From Pegea sp. RAD2-039 (taxonomy: Eukaryota > Chordata > Thaliacea > Salpida > Salpidae), in contig JAQGEQ010000083.1 in assembly GCA_034620365.1 (NCBI GenBank), positions 124,001 to 188,000 of the forward strand: a DNA stretch of 64,000 nucleotides, given 5' to 3'. Position numbers and translations under genes: made by a program. Under the pieces are notes generated by a model. That model ran no database searches, was not told the origin of the DNA, and worked only from the letters and a program-made list of their open reading frames with translations. Every line of letters starts with the position of its first letter. Position 1 is the first letter of the stretch. Shown one piece after another: positions 1 to 14,100 of the stretch.

Positions 1-333
1 ACTAGATAAGAAGCTGAACTAAACGTTTTAGTGTTAAACTGACGTTTTTCTTACAAATTAAATAAATCACTGTTAAAAATCAAGTTTTAAATTAATTTTA
101 CATTTTTTTACTTCGTTTTTATGGCAAATAAGATATCTTATTTATGTAATTACGAAAGTAATTTTTATAAATATCAAAGCATTTATTATCAACAACTTTA
201 AACTATATTTATTTTCTATATTAAAGCTCGATAAAAGTATGAAGATTTCACGTTTAGTACGCCACCTCTTAATATTTTTAAGTTTTAAATTGTGTAAAAT
301 ATTTGATTAGCTAAATACGGATTTGTAATATAG

Positions 334-3300
334 GTACTTATAATCCCTACCAAGGAAAGACTAGCGAATCCGATTGCTTAAAATGTTCAGAGGGTTACTT
401 TTGTTCCGGTACTGGAAACAAAAACTATACAGGTTAATGATTTAATGTATTATTTATAATTAATTTAAACATTTTATAGTTAGTTGCAGACTATTTTTAC
501 TCTGATAATAATTTTTAAAATCTGTAATAAATGATGTATTTGCAACAAACGTGCATCCTATAAATTAAATAACAAAGTAAATTTATTTAAGTTATCTATA
601 AATACTTTATTTTGAACAAAATAAAATACCCAACCACTAGCAGACTTGGTGAAATGTTATATTGTATAAAGGTCAATGTAATGCGGGTTACTATTGTGAC
701 GGTGGAGCAATAAATGCTACTCAACACGACTGTCCGCCCGGTTATTATTGTCCTGAAAATAGTAAAGATGCTAAGCCATGTCAGAATGGTTACTATACTA
801 ATGTAACCAATATGGAAACTTGCTGGCCCTGTCCTGCTGGTTTTTTTTGTGTCGATGCTTCCTCATTACCAATTCCTTGCCCCAAAGGACATTTCTGTCT
901 TGAAAAAACTGGTTATCAGTGGAAAAGATGTCCAAAAGGTATTTAAATTTGGTTTTTAAAGGTCAAAGTTTAGCTGAGCTTGTCAATTTATTCTCTTTTA
1001 TATTTTGAATTTATTTAAAGACCCAATGTACTACTATCATAATTATTAATTTTCTAGGTACATTTAATCCCGTGGAAGGCTCTTCAGAGCTAAATGACTG
1101 TTTGGAGTGCACTTCCGGTCAGTATTGTAACGGAACTGGAATGTCTAGTCCATTTGGTCCTTGTGATCCTGGGTATGATTGTAGAAGTGGAGTTAATACT
1201 CCGAAACCAGACAATATAACAAATACGGTGAAAGCAGTTTTTTAAATAAAATCTACATCTAAAAAAATCCGATAAATCTTTTATCTCTAAGATTCCACTG
1301 TTGGTTATTTTCATGTTTCTTTTTACAATTTTAATGATCTACTTTTCAATTACCTTTAAAGGGCAATGGAGGGCCTTGTGAAGCTGGGTATATATGTACT
1401 AATGGATTAGCTGAACAATGTCCACCTGGTAGCTTTTCAAGTAAACAACAACAGGCTATTTGTGAATTGTGTCCTCCAGGTCAGTTTCTGCAACTATTTT
1501 AGTTTGATATTATTTTAGTATTTTCGGGTAGGATCATATTGTGATGGATCTTCATCGATTCCAGTTGAATGTCAACCTGGTTACTTCTGCCCAGAAGGAA
1601 CAAAGTATGCTGACCAATACCCTTGCCCTCCTGGAACGTACAACAATGAAACAGGTGATGAATTTTAAATGAGAAAACTTCTTAATTTTGTATTGCTTAT
1701 TTATAAATTATACTAATCAACTGTAATGAGGTATGCACATTAAATTTGCTTTAGTTGGATGGATATAAGAAACTTGTTAAATGATATATTGAAAAAAGAA
1801 GAATTTTAACTGTTTGTATAAGCTGTACTATAAATAATATTATCTTTAAAGGCCAACAAGATGAGCAATCAGGCTGTACAGCTTGTCCAGGTGGGGTATA
1901 CTGTCCTGGAGAAGGTAATAAAACGCCAAAAGACTTATGTGATGAAGGTTATTACTGTACAAGCTCTGCTATCAGCTCAAAACCCCATACTTTCGGAAGT
2001 ACTAACGCTACATTCACGTTAGTAACCTGAAACTTAAAATGATAAATTTCATACTTTTTCGTTTAGTTACAAATCTGTATTCTACAGAAATGAAACATGT
2101 ACTACCGCATTTGATTGCGTTTGTCCAGCTCTGATCGATACGACTGGTGGTATATGCCAACCAGGTAAGTAATCATAGAATAATATAATCTGTACAAGCA
2201 ACAAATTCTAACAACATTTTTTTACTAAGTTTGAAGATAAGAATTTAGATTTATTTGTCAATATCTTTACAATGTATTTTCAATTTTAAATGTTACCTTT
2301 TATTTAGGGCTTGATCTACTACATTGAGTTAAAAACTTGTTATATAATTGCTTTATCTTTTAGGTTATTTCTGTCCGAGAGGTTCATCTAAACCTCTACA
2401 ATGTACTGAAGGAATGTATTGTCCCGATATTGGGGCATCAAATCCATTGGCAAACTGTTCAGCCGGATATTTTTGTAATAGGGGAAGGTATATTTTAGAG
2501 TCGTTTTAACTACAAGACATAATTTAAAATGGTTTATACTTAATTATCTTACCTGACATTGTAGCAATAGTTTGTGTAAAATTACGTGTTAAAAATACTT
2601 TGTATCTGTACATATACCACAGTATCTTTCTTCAATTAACTTTGTATTTAATAAACTTATAAAATATCATAAGTTATTTATAAAATTTTGTTATAGAAAT
2701 TAGGTTCATTTATTATTGTGTAGAGTAAAGCTCTCGACCACGAAGCATAATGTTTTCACAATTTTTTTTCAGTACTGTTGCGAACCAAAACAAATGTCCA
2801 CCAGGACATTATTGTCCATCAGGGTCGAAAGTAAAATGTCCTCCAGGCTCATATTCACCCAGTTATGGAAATAAGAGGAGAGATGATTGTCTTGATTGTA
2901 AAGCAGGAATGTTTTGTGAAGGTAACTTGATTATTACAAACACGTGGCATATTTCACCACCAAATAATTTTGATGTTATTTTTGAAGGTTACGGGAACAC
3001 AAAACCAACTGGTAATTGCAGCTTGGGATACTATTGTCCGGGTAGTAACACAAATCCAGAACCGGACACATATTGTGAAAAACATCATAAATGTCCAGAA
3101 GGCTCAGTGAACCAGACAGTTTGTGAAGCAGGTACATACCAGGATCAAAACAGGAGAGGTTCATGCATTTCATGTGAAGCTGGTAAACTGTGTGATCCTT
3201 ATGATGGTGAGTACAAATACACATTTGAAGTTGATTTAAGAGTTGAGTTTTTAGGTAACTTGGAGCCCGAGCCCTGTCCCAAAGGCCATTTTTGTCTTGA

Positions 3301-6300
3301 AAGAACTCCAATAGCACAACCATGCCCTGGAGGAACTTATCGAAATGAATATAACGGAGCATCTGAAGATGATTGCATGCCATGCGACGGAGGTAAAGAA
3401 CTTTTCTTTAAGTTTTAATTTAGTTCATCTAAACTACAACGATATCTGGGTTGTAACTTACTAAATTGTTTCTAGGTTACTTTTGTCGAGGGGGTGAGTC
3501 TTCGCCCTCTGGTCCATGTGACCCTGGCTTCTATTGCACCGGTGGTTCAAATGTTTCGAATCCGAAGCAAAATGAGTTTGACGGTAATTAAATAGTTCAA
3601 ATCTTATTAATATTTAAGTTTATAATCTTAAAGCCATTTTGTTATTATGAAAAATTACAAAATTTCAACAACTTTTGTTATCCAGAAGTACCAAAAGGAA
3701 ACGGCATTTGTCCTGCAGGATACTATTGCAAAAACGCCACAATCGACCCCTATCCATGTCCACCTGGTAAATACTTGGACAGTATTAGAAATGACGAGCC
3801 TTCTGATTGCAAGGATTGTCCGCCTGGCAAATTTTGCCCTCTTCCCGGGATGAGTGATGTCAACACAGCTTCTAACTGCTCTGAAGGGTGAACTTGATGA
3901 CTAATTTAGCAATTTTCGAAATTAGTTTTACTTTTTGTTCAGATATGTTTGCTATGGAGGGTCTTTTGAAAGTCAGCCCAATGATGAAACAGGAGAACCA
4001 TGTCCAAAAGGCTATTACTGTCCCTCTGGAACAAGCCTCCCTAAGGGCTGCCCACCTGGGACGTATGCACCTAATCTACAAATGAGTAAATGTAGAGATT
4101 GTGATTTTGGTTTCATGTGCCCTTTAGAAAACATGACCAATGCGGTACTATGTAAAGAAGGTATATGTACTAACTTGATGTTTGATGGACAACTAATTAG
4201 TTGATTCGAAGGGTTTTATTGTCCTGGGGGAAGTGTTTTAGGTGAGCCATGTCCTGTTGGCACTTACAATCCTACAACAGGCGCTGGAGATAACTCTTCT
4301 TGTCTTTCTTGTCCCCCTGGTGAATTTTGTTCAGAGGAAGGAGCAAACTCATCAAAAGGTGATTTAAAATCAAAATAAGACCCAAACTTTTCCTTAGAAT
4401 GAATTTTGACAATTTTTTATAAAGATAAATGTGAAGCTGGTTACTGGTGTGAAGGAAAAAGCTCATCTGCAACTCCAGGAGAAAATCCATTTAATAATAA
4501 TGGACCTTGTCCTGTGGGACGATACTGTGAAAAGGGAACTAAGAGTCCAGCTTTGTGTCCAGCTGGTACCTTACGTAATGTCACAGGAGCTAAATCAGTA
4601 GATGATTGTCAACCTTGCACTCCAGTTAGTTAAGTTTCAATTTTTTCATTTGATTTTTTCATATTTGTGTTTGGAAATTTATTATTTTAAAATAATACTT
4701 ACACTATTGTTATTTCAATTAATTCTTCTTTTATTTTAGGGGTACTACTGTGAGACGCCAGGAATTAGCGTTGCAACTGCCAAATGTTTACCTCGCTACT
4801 ATTGTCCTGGTAATGACTCTAATACTGACCCGACTCAATATAGTTGCCCTATTGGTTATTTCTGTGAAGAAGGTTCAATTAAACCTACACCTTGTGATGC
4901 AGGTATATTGCTACTAATCTCTTCATAATACCAGTGCATAAACTGATTATTTAATATAGCAACAGCTTAATCATTTTTTGAGTGTAAAAATGAACAGTAA
5001 TGTTGCAGTACCTTCACAGCTATCAAAATCTAGCAAAAAGTTAAACCAAATTTTTAATAGGTTTCTACCAGCCCGATATAGAACAATTTGAATGCATCGA
5101 ATGTCGAGCGGGATATTATTGTCAAGACTTCGAATCAGGAGATAGTAAAAAGTGTCCACCTTACTCTTATTGTCCTCCAGGTTAAGACGTTTTTTTAGAT
5201 TGAATAATTCTTAAAATAAATTCTACCTAAACTGACTAGGAAGTGTGAACCCAACAACTTGTCCCAATGGGACTTATACTAGTGATGATACTTATGGACT
5301 TGAAGATCCCGGTCAATGCACTAATTGTATTACAGGAAAGTACTGTACTGGCGGAAAAATCCAAGTGAGTCTAGTTCATCAAATATATTGCTTAGCAAAT
5401 GGTGTCTTGAAAGTTTAAATACTTCATTATAAGATACCTTCTCTACAATTTAGTAACATTTATTTTGGGGTTTAGAAAACTGTAATCTATTTCAAAAAAG
5501 ATATGCTTTTACATTTGGATTGAATGTTTATACAAAATTAATTGTTGAAAAAAAAAACGGTATAATTGATTTCAAGCCAATTTAATGTATATAAACCTTT
5601 TCTTTGATGATGTTAAATATTTTCAAACGTGTCATTAGGATGATTGTGCTGCTGGATTCTTCTGTCTTTCACGATCGCCTGCTCCAACATCAAGTGAAGA
5701 TTTCCTAGATGTAACATCTTGTTCAGCTGAAGCTACTTGTGCTGGTCGTTGTCCGGCGGGTTTTTATTGTCTTAAAGGAGAAATAGATCCCAAGGCATGT
5801 CCAGAAAATACAATACGTGAAACACCGGGTAAATTAAAGCAACTTTAAAAACGATTTTTTCCTAGTTTTACTGATTGTTGCAACAACAAAACGAAAAAAT
5901 TTCAATTTTAGAAATTATTTAATCCACGTTTTGAAAACACTTTTTAAATAAATGGTTTTCTAGGAGCAAGCAAATTAGAAGACTGTAGCTATTGCCCTAT
6001 AGGAAAATGGTGTCGTGCCGGTGACCCTTTACCTAAGCCATGTCCCGTTGGTTACTATTGTAGCTCTATGAATAGTAGCGATTGCAACCAAAAGGCTGGA
6101 CCTCAACCATGCCCTATATACACTTTCAGAAATATAACAGGTTTGTTGTTACGTTAACAAAAGGCTTCAAACAATTTATCATAAAATTGTTGCTTTTGAG
6201 CTAAACTAGAAATACTATTTCTCTAAATTTCAATGGCATACAGGAGGAGAAAAAAAAGATGATTGCTATCCATGCCCAGCAGGCTACTGGTGTAATGAAA

Positions 6301-8140
6301 CAGGAATATCTGATTATTCCAAATCTTCATGTGCTTTAGGATACTACTGTACTGGAGGTATAGAGTAAAATGAATGAATACTTCAAAATTATTACTTAAA
6401 TATTATCTTAATTGTAAAATCAGGCGGTCAGCCCCCAACAGAATGCCCAGCAGGTACTTTTAGAGACACACCTGGTGCTACTTCCTCAGATGACTGCCCT
6501 GATTGCACCGCTGGTTTTTATTGTCCCGATCCGTCAATAACAGGTGATAGTTATAAATTTTCTGAATGTTAGACTAAATCAATTGCTCTTAGGATTTCCT
6601 AACATTCATGGAGTACCTTGTGATATCGGATATGAATGTCCAACCGGATCAATAGCTCAAATACCCTGTGTCGAAGGATACTATTGTCCAGCACAGACAG
6701 GTTCAGCGATTGAGTGTCCACCAGGTTAATTACAATCTTTAAATTCTGACTACAAATCTTTAGAGCTTTTCTTTAATGAAATCTTGCATTTTTTTATGAT
6801 TCAGGTTATTCGTGTATCAATGCTTCGTCAGTTCCTGTAAAATGTCAGTATCCCTACTACTGTCCAGGAGGCACTGGTCAGCCCCTAAGTTGTGATGTTG
6901 GGTATCAGCCGCTCAATATATCAGACTCTGATCTGCGAGACACGCTTGAGAAGTCATGTATGAAATGTCCGGTTGGATCTTATCGAAACTCTTCAGAAGA
7001 GAACAAGTGCTTACCTTGCCCGCCTGGATACTTTTGTCCGGAAGGTGTGAAAAATCTCCACTAATTCGTACTTGTTTTAATATTTTTTAAATTTTAATTA
7101 CTATTTATGTTTATAAAATTGTTTGGTAAATACTCCAAAATAAGAATAAATTGAGTATACTTTTGCTTTTTTAATACTAGTAATGTAATATAAAGTAATA
7201 TTGAATGTTACAAAGTGAGGATATTTATAATTATTTAAAGTTGAGCAAATCAAAATCGATCACAAGATGTATGAAAATTTATCAGTTTCTCGAAACTATT
7301 GTACGATGTAAAGAAGAATCAACTGAAAATTCATATTTTTTACTTTAATTGATTATTTAAATCTCATCAAATAATTTTATGACATAACTAGAGTTGGATG
7401 AAATGAATCATTCAGAAGTATTTCTAATGAGCAACATTTCGATATTAGGAACAGATAATTATCAGGAGTATCCGTGTCCTATTGGCAACTATTGTCCAGA
7501 AGGAGGTATAACTGAAGATGGAGGAGTCACTGGAGCCCCTATTCCATGTCCAAAGGGTACATTTGGAACTGCAGTTGGATCAGTTTCTAGTATATGTCAA
7601 CCATGCCCACGTGGTACATACAATAACCTGATTGGCCAAACTCACTGCTTTCAATGTGGAAGCTCAGCAAATTCAAAGAAAGGCTCTAGTGAATGTGATT
7701 GTATTGGTAAGAATTTTGATTTGTTGATAATTTTATGGGTTGATGTATTTTGGGTTTGTAGGTAATAACAGAGCATTTCAACCTAGTGATGGAGCATGTG
7801 TTTGTAAGTCAGGATATATTTACTACGATGAGGTTGATCGTTTGAGATCAGAAGGTGATTATATCTCTAATATCAAACTGAAATCATAATAAGTTGTGTT
7901 TCAGGCAATTCACTCTACAGTTGCGAGATGTCTGTTGATGATCGATGTGATAGTGAACAAGCAAGAAGGGCAAGTGATCGATCTTGTATTCTTCCCGATG
8001 AGTATTCTTGCGATTCGGCCTGTCCTTACTCTGCTACAGGAGGCAAATTTGATGTAGATAGAGGAATTTGTTTATGTAATGAAGTAACTTTTCCGGAAGA
8101 TATTGATTGCTCTGCTGGTTGCAACACAGTCAGTGAAAAA
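334..8140 (+). other. GCC2/GCC3 cysteine-rich repeat array (28 exons)
   Basis: Exons: 334-432, 672-938, 1058-1227, 1362-1479, 1532-1654, 1852-2018, 2067-2164, 2364-2487, 2773-2921, 2988-3206, 3255-3392, 3476-3583, 3686-3887, 3943-4160, 4212-4358, 4425-4624, 4740-4902, 5061-5180, 5240-5364, 5639-5828, 5964-6140, 6244-6357, 6424-6543, 6593-6724, 6805-7044, 7449-7706, 7762-7854, 7905-8140. The translation repeats CPxGxYC / GYYCPxG followed by a DCxxC-type pair, the pattern of the tyrosine-kinase ephrin-receptor-like GCC2/GCC3 family. Most introns interrupt codons in phase 1, so many exons are symmetrical 1-1 units. The array is extracellular if the TM topology is right. The donor of the last exon is a weak choice (GTTGATAAG at 8141), taken because it keeps frame into 8442. 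Confidence 0.85.
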
Positions 8141-11100
8141 GTTGATAAGTATTGTTAATAACTGGCAAATATTTGTTTTAAAATTGGTTTGCGACCTTCA
8201 ATTTGAAGTTTACTTTTAAATAGTGAAAGTTCTATATTTTTACAAAACAACAATAAAAGTCTCAAAGGTCTCGAAAAAAGCTGTTACAAAATATTTGAAT
8301 TAAAATAATTATAAATTATAAAAAAATAATAAATATATAAATTTAACTTTGAAGTAACTTAATTTTAACAAGAAAGTTTACAAATAATATTTCATTGTGA
8401 GCAAAGTTTTCAACTTGATTTATAAATTTAATTTTTAACAGATGACAACAACTTTAGATGAAGATACTGGAGTCTTAAGTCTGACTACCAGCTTTGATAA
8501 TTCAACTTCTATATTTGATGTAAAAGATGTATATGGACCTGTTAATAAAATCAAATCAGATATAAACACATATCTCGTCCAATCAAGTAATAGTTTTGTA
8601 AAATTTTTCAATTAAAACTTTTGATTTATTAATTGTTTGGATATTATCGCAAAATTGCTATTTAGGTGAATATGGCTTTTTTGCAACTTTTCCAACTTCG
8701 TATAAGACTATTTCTTCATTCTTAAACGGAACACTTAGTGAAAATATTGATAAGCAAATTTCAAAAACAAGACGCAAAAGATTTATTCTTACTGAAACAG
8801 AAGATACGCCAAATTACCACGAAGGAACAGTCTATTTCGGTAGAAGGTAATTGAATTGAAATAAAATTAACTAACAAATGGTAGAAATTACTTACTTTTT
8901 AAATACTTAACTAAAGGAACTAAAGAATTATCTATTTTTGTAACCTTTAGCACTAAGTGATAAAAAACCATGATCAAAACGAACTACATACGTCCTTCAA
9001 ACGAAAAATTAAGTTTCCGTTTTTAAACTGTTTTGCAGACTTCTACAAACTGTGGATGCAACTTCTGCAATAACAAATGCAACAACAGTAAGCTTTACAG
9101 AAAGTACAGATATACCAGATAATACAATCAACGTCGAAATCGGTGTAGAAAATCCTGTTATTTGCTTACAGGTATAATTACTAGAATTTACAAAACTAGT
9201 TGTAATAGTATGAAACTACCTTCTAATTTATAAAAGTTTCAAATTTTATTTTTGCATAAACAATTTTGTAATGCAAAAATAAATCAGAATTAATTGAAAA
9301 CATTTTATATCTAACTTTCATACAGTTAAATGAAATGATTCTTTTTGGAGTTAACATTAATCAACTCCATAGGAATTTGAGTAATTACCCGGTTTACCTG
9401 AGAAATCATTTGTATAACACGAATGAAAACTTTGACTATGGTGCTTTTAGGTAAAAATCATTTTGGGAAAAAACTTTTTTTTTGCTAATAGGTTCTATGT
9501 TTAGTAAGTTTTGAATAATTAGCATCAACATGTAGTACTAAATCATGATTTAAAAGTTTAGTATAAACATATTTTACTTTTATAGTTTAAAAAAACGACA
9601 ATGAATTTTAACAAGTTAACCGTTGACTTATGATTTTTTTAGGCAATTACAAGATCAAATACTTAAATCTAAATTTCCTGTCAGTAAGTTTGCGCATATC
9701 TTCATCACATCAGGAATTTACGTTTTCGTTGATGCACAAGATAATGAAAGAGAAATGATAGTGAACGTTCTACCAGACGGTAATTCATTTCAAGTTTCAT
9801 TTGTTTACAGTTTGAATTATTCACAAAACATGCTTGACAAACTTTAAGATTTTTTTGGTCAGATATTGCAATATTAAATTTAAGATCGAAAAATATTTTG
9901 AAAATTTTTTTTTTGGATATTTTAGGCCAAGAATGTCCAGATTCTAGAATTGAGGCTCGAACATCATCTGGCCTTTCAAAAGTTGGTGTTTACAAGCTTG
10001 AACCACAAAATTTGAAACCAGATTATATTTTGATATCAGGTAAAGTGATTTTTGGATATAATTAAACTTAAATAAATGTTTTTTAATTTTAAGTGATTCT
10101 GAGTATTTTTGGATTTTCCGCAATTGTTCTTTTTACTGGAATTGTTGTATGGAGACCAGTAGATGCTGGAATATACCCAATGCGAAAATGGCTCCCACAA
10201 TACCGCGCTTTGGGAGAAGAATATTATCCACCATATAAATCGACTGATAAAGATGATATAAATAAAAAGTTAATTTAGGAGGTTAACTGTAAAATACTTA
10301 CCAAAATGGATTATTTTTCTTTTAGACATAATATAAATGCTGTTCGAGGAGTGGCTGAAGGTGCTGAAAAACCGCCATTGCCAGGTATTTTAAGTTTGTA
10401 ATTTTTATTTTGATTAATTTATTAAGGTCTTTAGGACCAGGTGAAGTTAAAATCAACCCAATTTTCAATTAAACACAAATGTTTTTGGTTTTATATATCA
10501 TTTTGAGTTACTCTTTCCACTAGATGAAGGAAATATATTGGAAAACTTTAATGTAAGAACACTTTACGACAAATTAGAAGATCAGAATTTACATATTGGC
10601 TCTCAACTAAGTCATCATCAGAACAGTTTATGTAAATTTTATGAAAAAATAAACAAAGAAACTGAAGAATTAAAGGTATTAACTAAATACTTATATAAAT
10701 ACAGTTTTCAATAATAACTATGATAATCATAATTTGTATTTAATGACTTATTGATGCCTTGTTTAATTGCAGAATTTGTTAAACAACTTAGATATGAATA
10801 AGTTTAAAGATTTATCAATGAATAATGCAACTATATCTGAGGAAAACCAGAAATCTATACCACAAAACTTTAATCTGACTGGTATTTACTTAAAAACTTT
10901 TAGTTTGTTTACTTTCGTATACAATTTCTATCGAATTTTCTCCGTTTAGATGGAATATCGCAACAGCAGCAGCAATTATTGGCATCATTAGAAGTTCTAA
11001 TTGATAAACTCAACAGGGGAAAGGTTTGTTAAATGAAACTTTAAATTTTAATCTTTAAATTTTATACTGTGTCAAATGGCTACTTTAAACAAGAGAACAA

Positions 11101-14100
11101 AGCTGAACTGATTATTTTAGGTGATACTATCAGAAGAAGTTATTGAAGATGCTAGAAAACAGCTAGAAGGAAAACTGTGCAAAAATAGTTCTACCAATGC
11201 AGTAGAAATACATGAAGTACTTGATTTGTTTAATTATTAAAGTTTTTGTTAACTAGTGCTAGTATTTGTTTCACTTAATAACAATTGCAACTTGTTTTTT
11301 AAGTAGGTTGCTTACGTATGCTATTAAACTTACTAAAATTATTTATTAGAATTACAAATATATTTTTTCAAGTCAGCTGTTCAAGATCCAATTTTCTTAA
11401 ATTCTTGACTATATAAAAAGACATAACTTCAATTTTACAGGAAACTTCAGCTGAAACAAAAACTTTTTCAAAAATGATTCAAAACGAAAATGCAATACTC
11501 GAAAAAGAATTGGTTTCAAATGAAAGTGAAGAGATTTGCAAATTACTTCAAAAACATTATGAAGAACGCAAGGAAGTCATCATTGCTCATCAAGAAAAAC
11601 TGGAATTTAATTTAAAGGAAAACTTAAATGAAGAAGACGTCAGTGCATTTTTATTTATAGAACATGACAATATTTACTTGTCGAAAGAAAACCTTCAATG
11701 GTTTTGCTGTTTTGACATTTTTTTAAATTAGTAAAACACTGGGTGAAATTTTAGGCGGAAAAAGTGATCGCTACCCATGAGAAAGAACTGGAAAACTCTT
11801 TGGAGGCTTTGGAAAAACAGCGCTCTCTACAAATGAAAGAACTTAAAAACCAACTTGCAGCCAAACGACGACAAAAACAACTCAAATTGAAAACAGAAAA
11901 TAGAAATAAATCTTCAGGTTAATATTAGAAAATTTCAGATAAATCTAATGCCGGGAAAAATTTGATATTTTCTTTATTTTTAAAGAAGATTATAAAGATT
12001 TGAATGCAATTGAAAAGGATGTAGAATCAGCTTTATTGGATGAAAGTAATTTAATTCTCAAAAAAGAAAATAGAAGCAATTCATCTGAAACTGGAGTTGA
12101 ATCACTTCAAAGCAATTTAGTAAGAAAAATTTAAAACAAATTTTGCTGCAATTGATATATATATAAAATAATGATTTTTTTTATCAGATCAGCTTACTAC
12201 AAAGCAAAGAAATTCCGAAGGACATCCGTGATAAAATCATTAAAAGCATTATCGATCAAGATCGAAAAATCAATGAGACAATAAATGTCAAACGGGATAC
12301 ACAGGTAAATTTTCGACAAAAACGTTTCGATTTTTCATTAAATTGACTTCTGAGTGTTTAGATAAGTAAAATGAGGGAGCAAATAGCAAGAAAAAAACAA
12401 AAGAGACTTCAAAAGTTGATCGAGAACCAAGAAGAAAAGAATCAAAATTCATCAGTGAGTTATTAAAAGTTGATAAGTTTTATTTGTTAAAACAATTACA
12501 GTTTAAAAATGTTAAATTTTAAAAATATTCCACAAAAATCTTTCTGAAGTAATTGATGATGACTTAAACATGAAAAGCGCATTTGGGAATTTTATTGAAT
12601 GTCTCTTTTTTATAAAAGCTCTTTTAGAATTTTTATTTTCAACAAAATTACTCGTTTAATCTACCAGGTTATTCTTGATGAAAAACTACTAAAAGAGCAA
12701 GAAAAAGAGCGTGAAATCCTGGAAGCGAAGTTAGATGAAGAAGAAAAAATATCAACAATGCAATTGACGGCATTATTCAATCAACAAAAAATTGATGCTG
12801 CAGTAGCAAATCATGAGAATGAAATCTTAAAAGTAAATTAAAAGCTTTTTAGTAAGAAATAAAAAAAATTCAAATTTATTCAACTCTTAATTAGCTATCA
12901 GGTGAATATAAGCAAGATAGTGCAGCTCAACAGGAAATCTTGGAACATTATCAGAAACAAATGAAACTTATAAATGAACAGAATTCAAATAATTTGCAAA
13001 AACAAAGAGAAAAAATGAAGGTAGGAAATGGTTTCTGCTTCATATTTACAAATTATTAATAAGTATGGAACGTTTATTATTAAACAATTCTAAGACTGCT
13101 CATATTTCTCCATTTTTGGTTACTTATGCATGATATTAAAATAAAGTGTGCTTTATATCCAGACAAAACTTTTAGCTAGAGTTCTAAAACGAAACCTGCA
13201 AATTCAAGATGTCTCAAAAGAACAAAAGAGTGTGAATGACAGTCCTCTAACCAAACATTTCATCAACAATCAAGCTGAAGAGAACCATCTTCATAATTTA
13301 AAGGGTTCATCAGATAAACACTCCGAAGTCAAGGTTGATAGTTAATTTAATCAACTTTATATTTATATAGACAATTAAACTTTTAACAAAAAGACAATTT
13401 TGTTTAAACTAAAAAAGTATTTTCGTTGGTGACTTTTGAGCACATCTTTTATGTGCCAGGCGCTACTACGAGAACACCAACGTCAACTAGCTTCAAGCAA
13501 AAAGCAACATTTGATTGAGGTCGAATGTTTACAAGAAGATTTAGATAAAAGTGAAAGAATGTCAGAAATGTCTCTTAAAAAGAAATTCGAAGATGAATTA
13601 AGGTTGAAAACTCGTGAGCTAAATTCGAAACATAAAGCAGAAGAAGCATCTCGAAATGATATGAATAAAGATGAAGCTCAAATAGTGAGAAGACTTTCTA
13701 AATGATTTTTATTGTTTTTAAAATTCTTTTTTGAAGCTTTTTGCAGCTCACGAACAAGAATTGGAGTTTTTAGAGGAAAGTTTAAGAAAAGACTACGAAA
13801 AACAAAGAACAATTTTAAAAGAAAAGCTATTTTCAAAGAGAAAACGCAAAATTGAAGAGTTACATAACCGGCAACAAGTTGAGAAACAGCGTGAACTGCT
13901 TGGCCAGCAAAAAGAAGTTTCTGAAATCGAAACTAAAGTTGTAAGCTGATTAAATTATTTTCTACAAAAAATTACCTTAATTATCTTTGATCTTAGCAAA
14001 CTTTTATCATATTGCTAAATATCTGACTTGGTTATAAAAAGACAAAACAAATAAACATTCCAAAAAAGAAAGAAGCTGCATGTATTTTATTAAAATATTC

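Noticed and set aside
2976..3383. Minus-strand 135-codon frame opposite the cysteine-rich exons
   Set aside because: The sense strand carries clear GCC2/GCC3 motifs with matched splice sites; the antisense frame has no domain signal.
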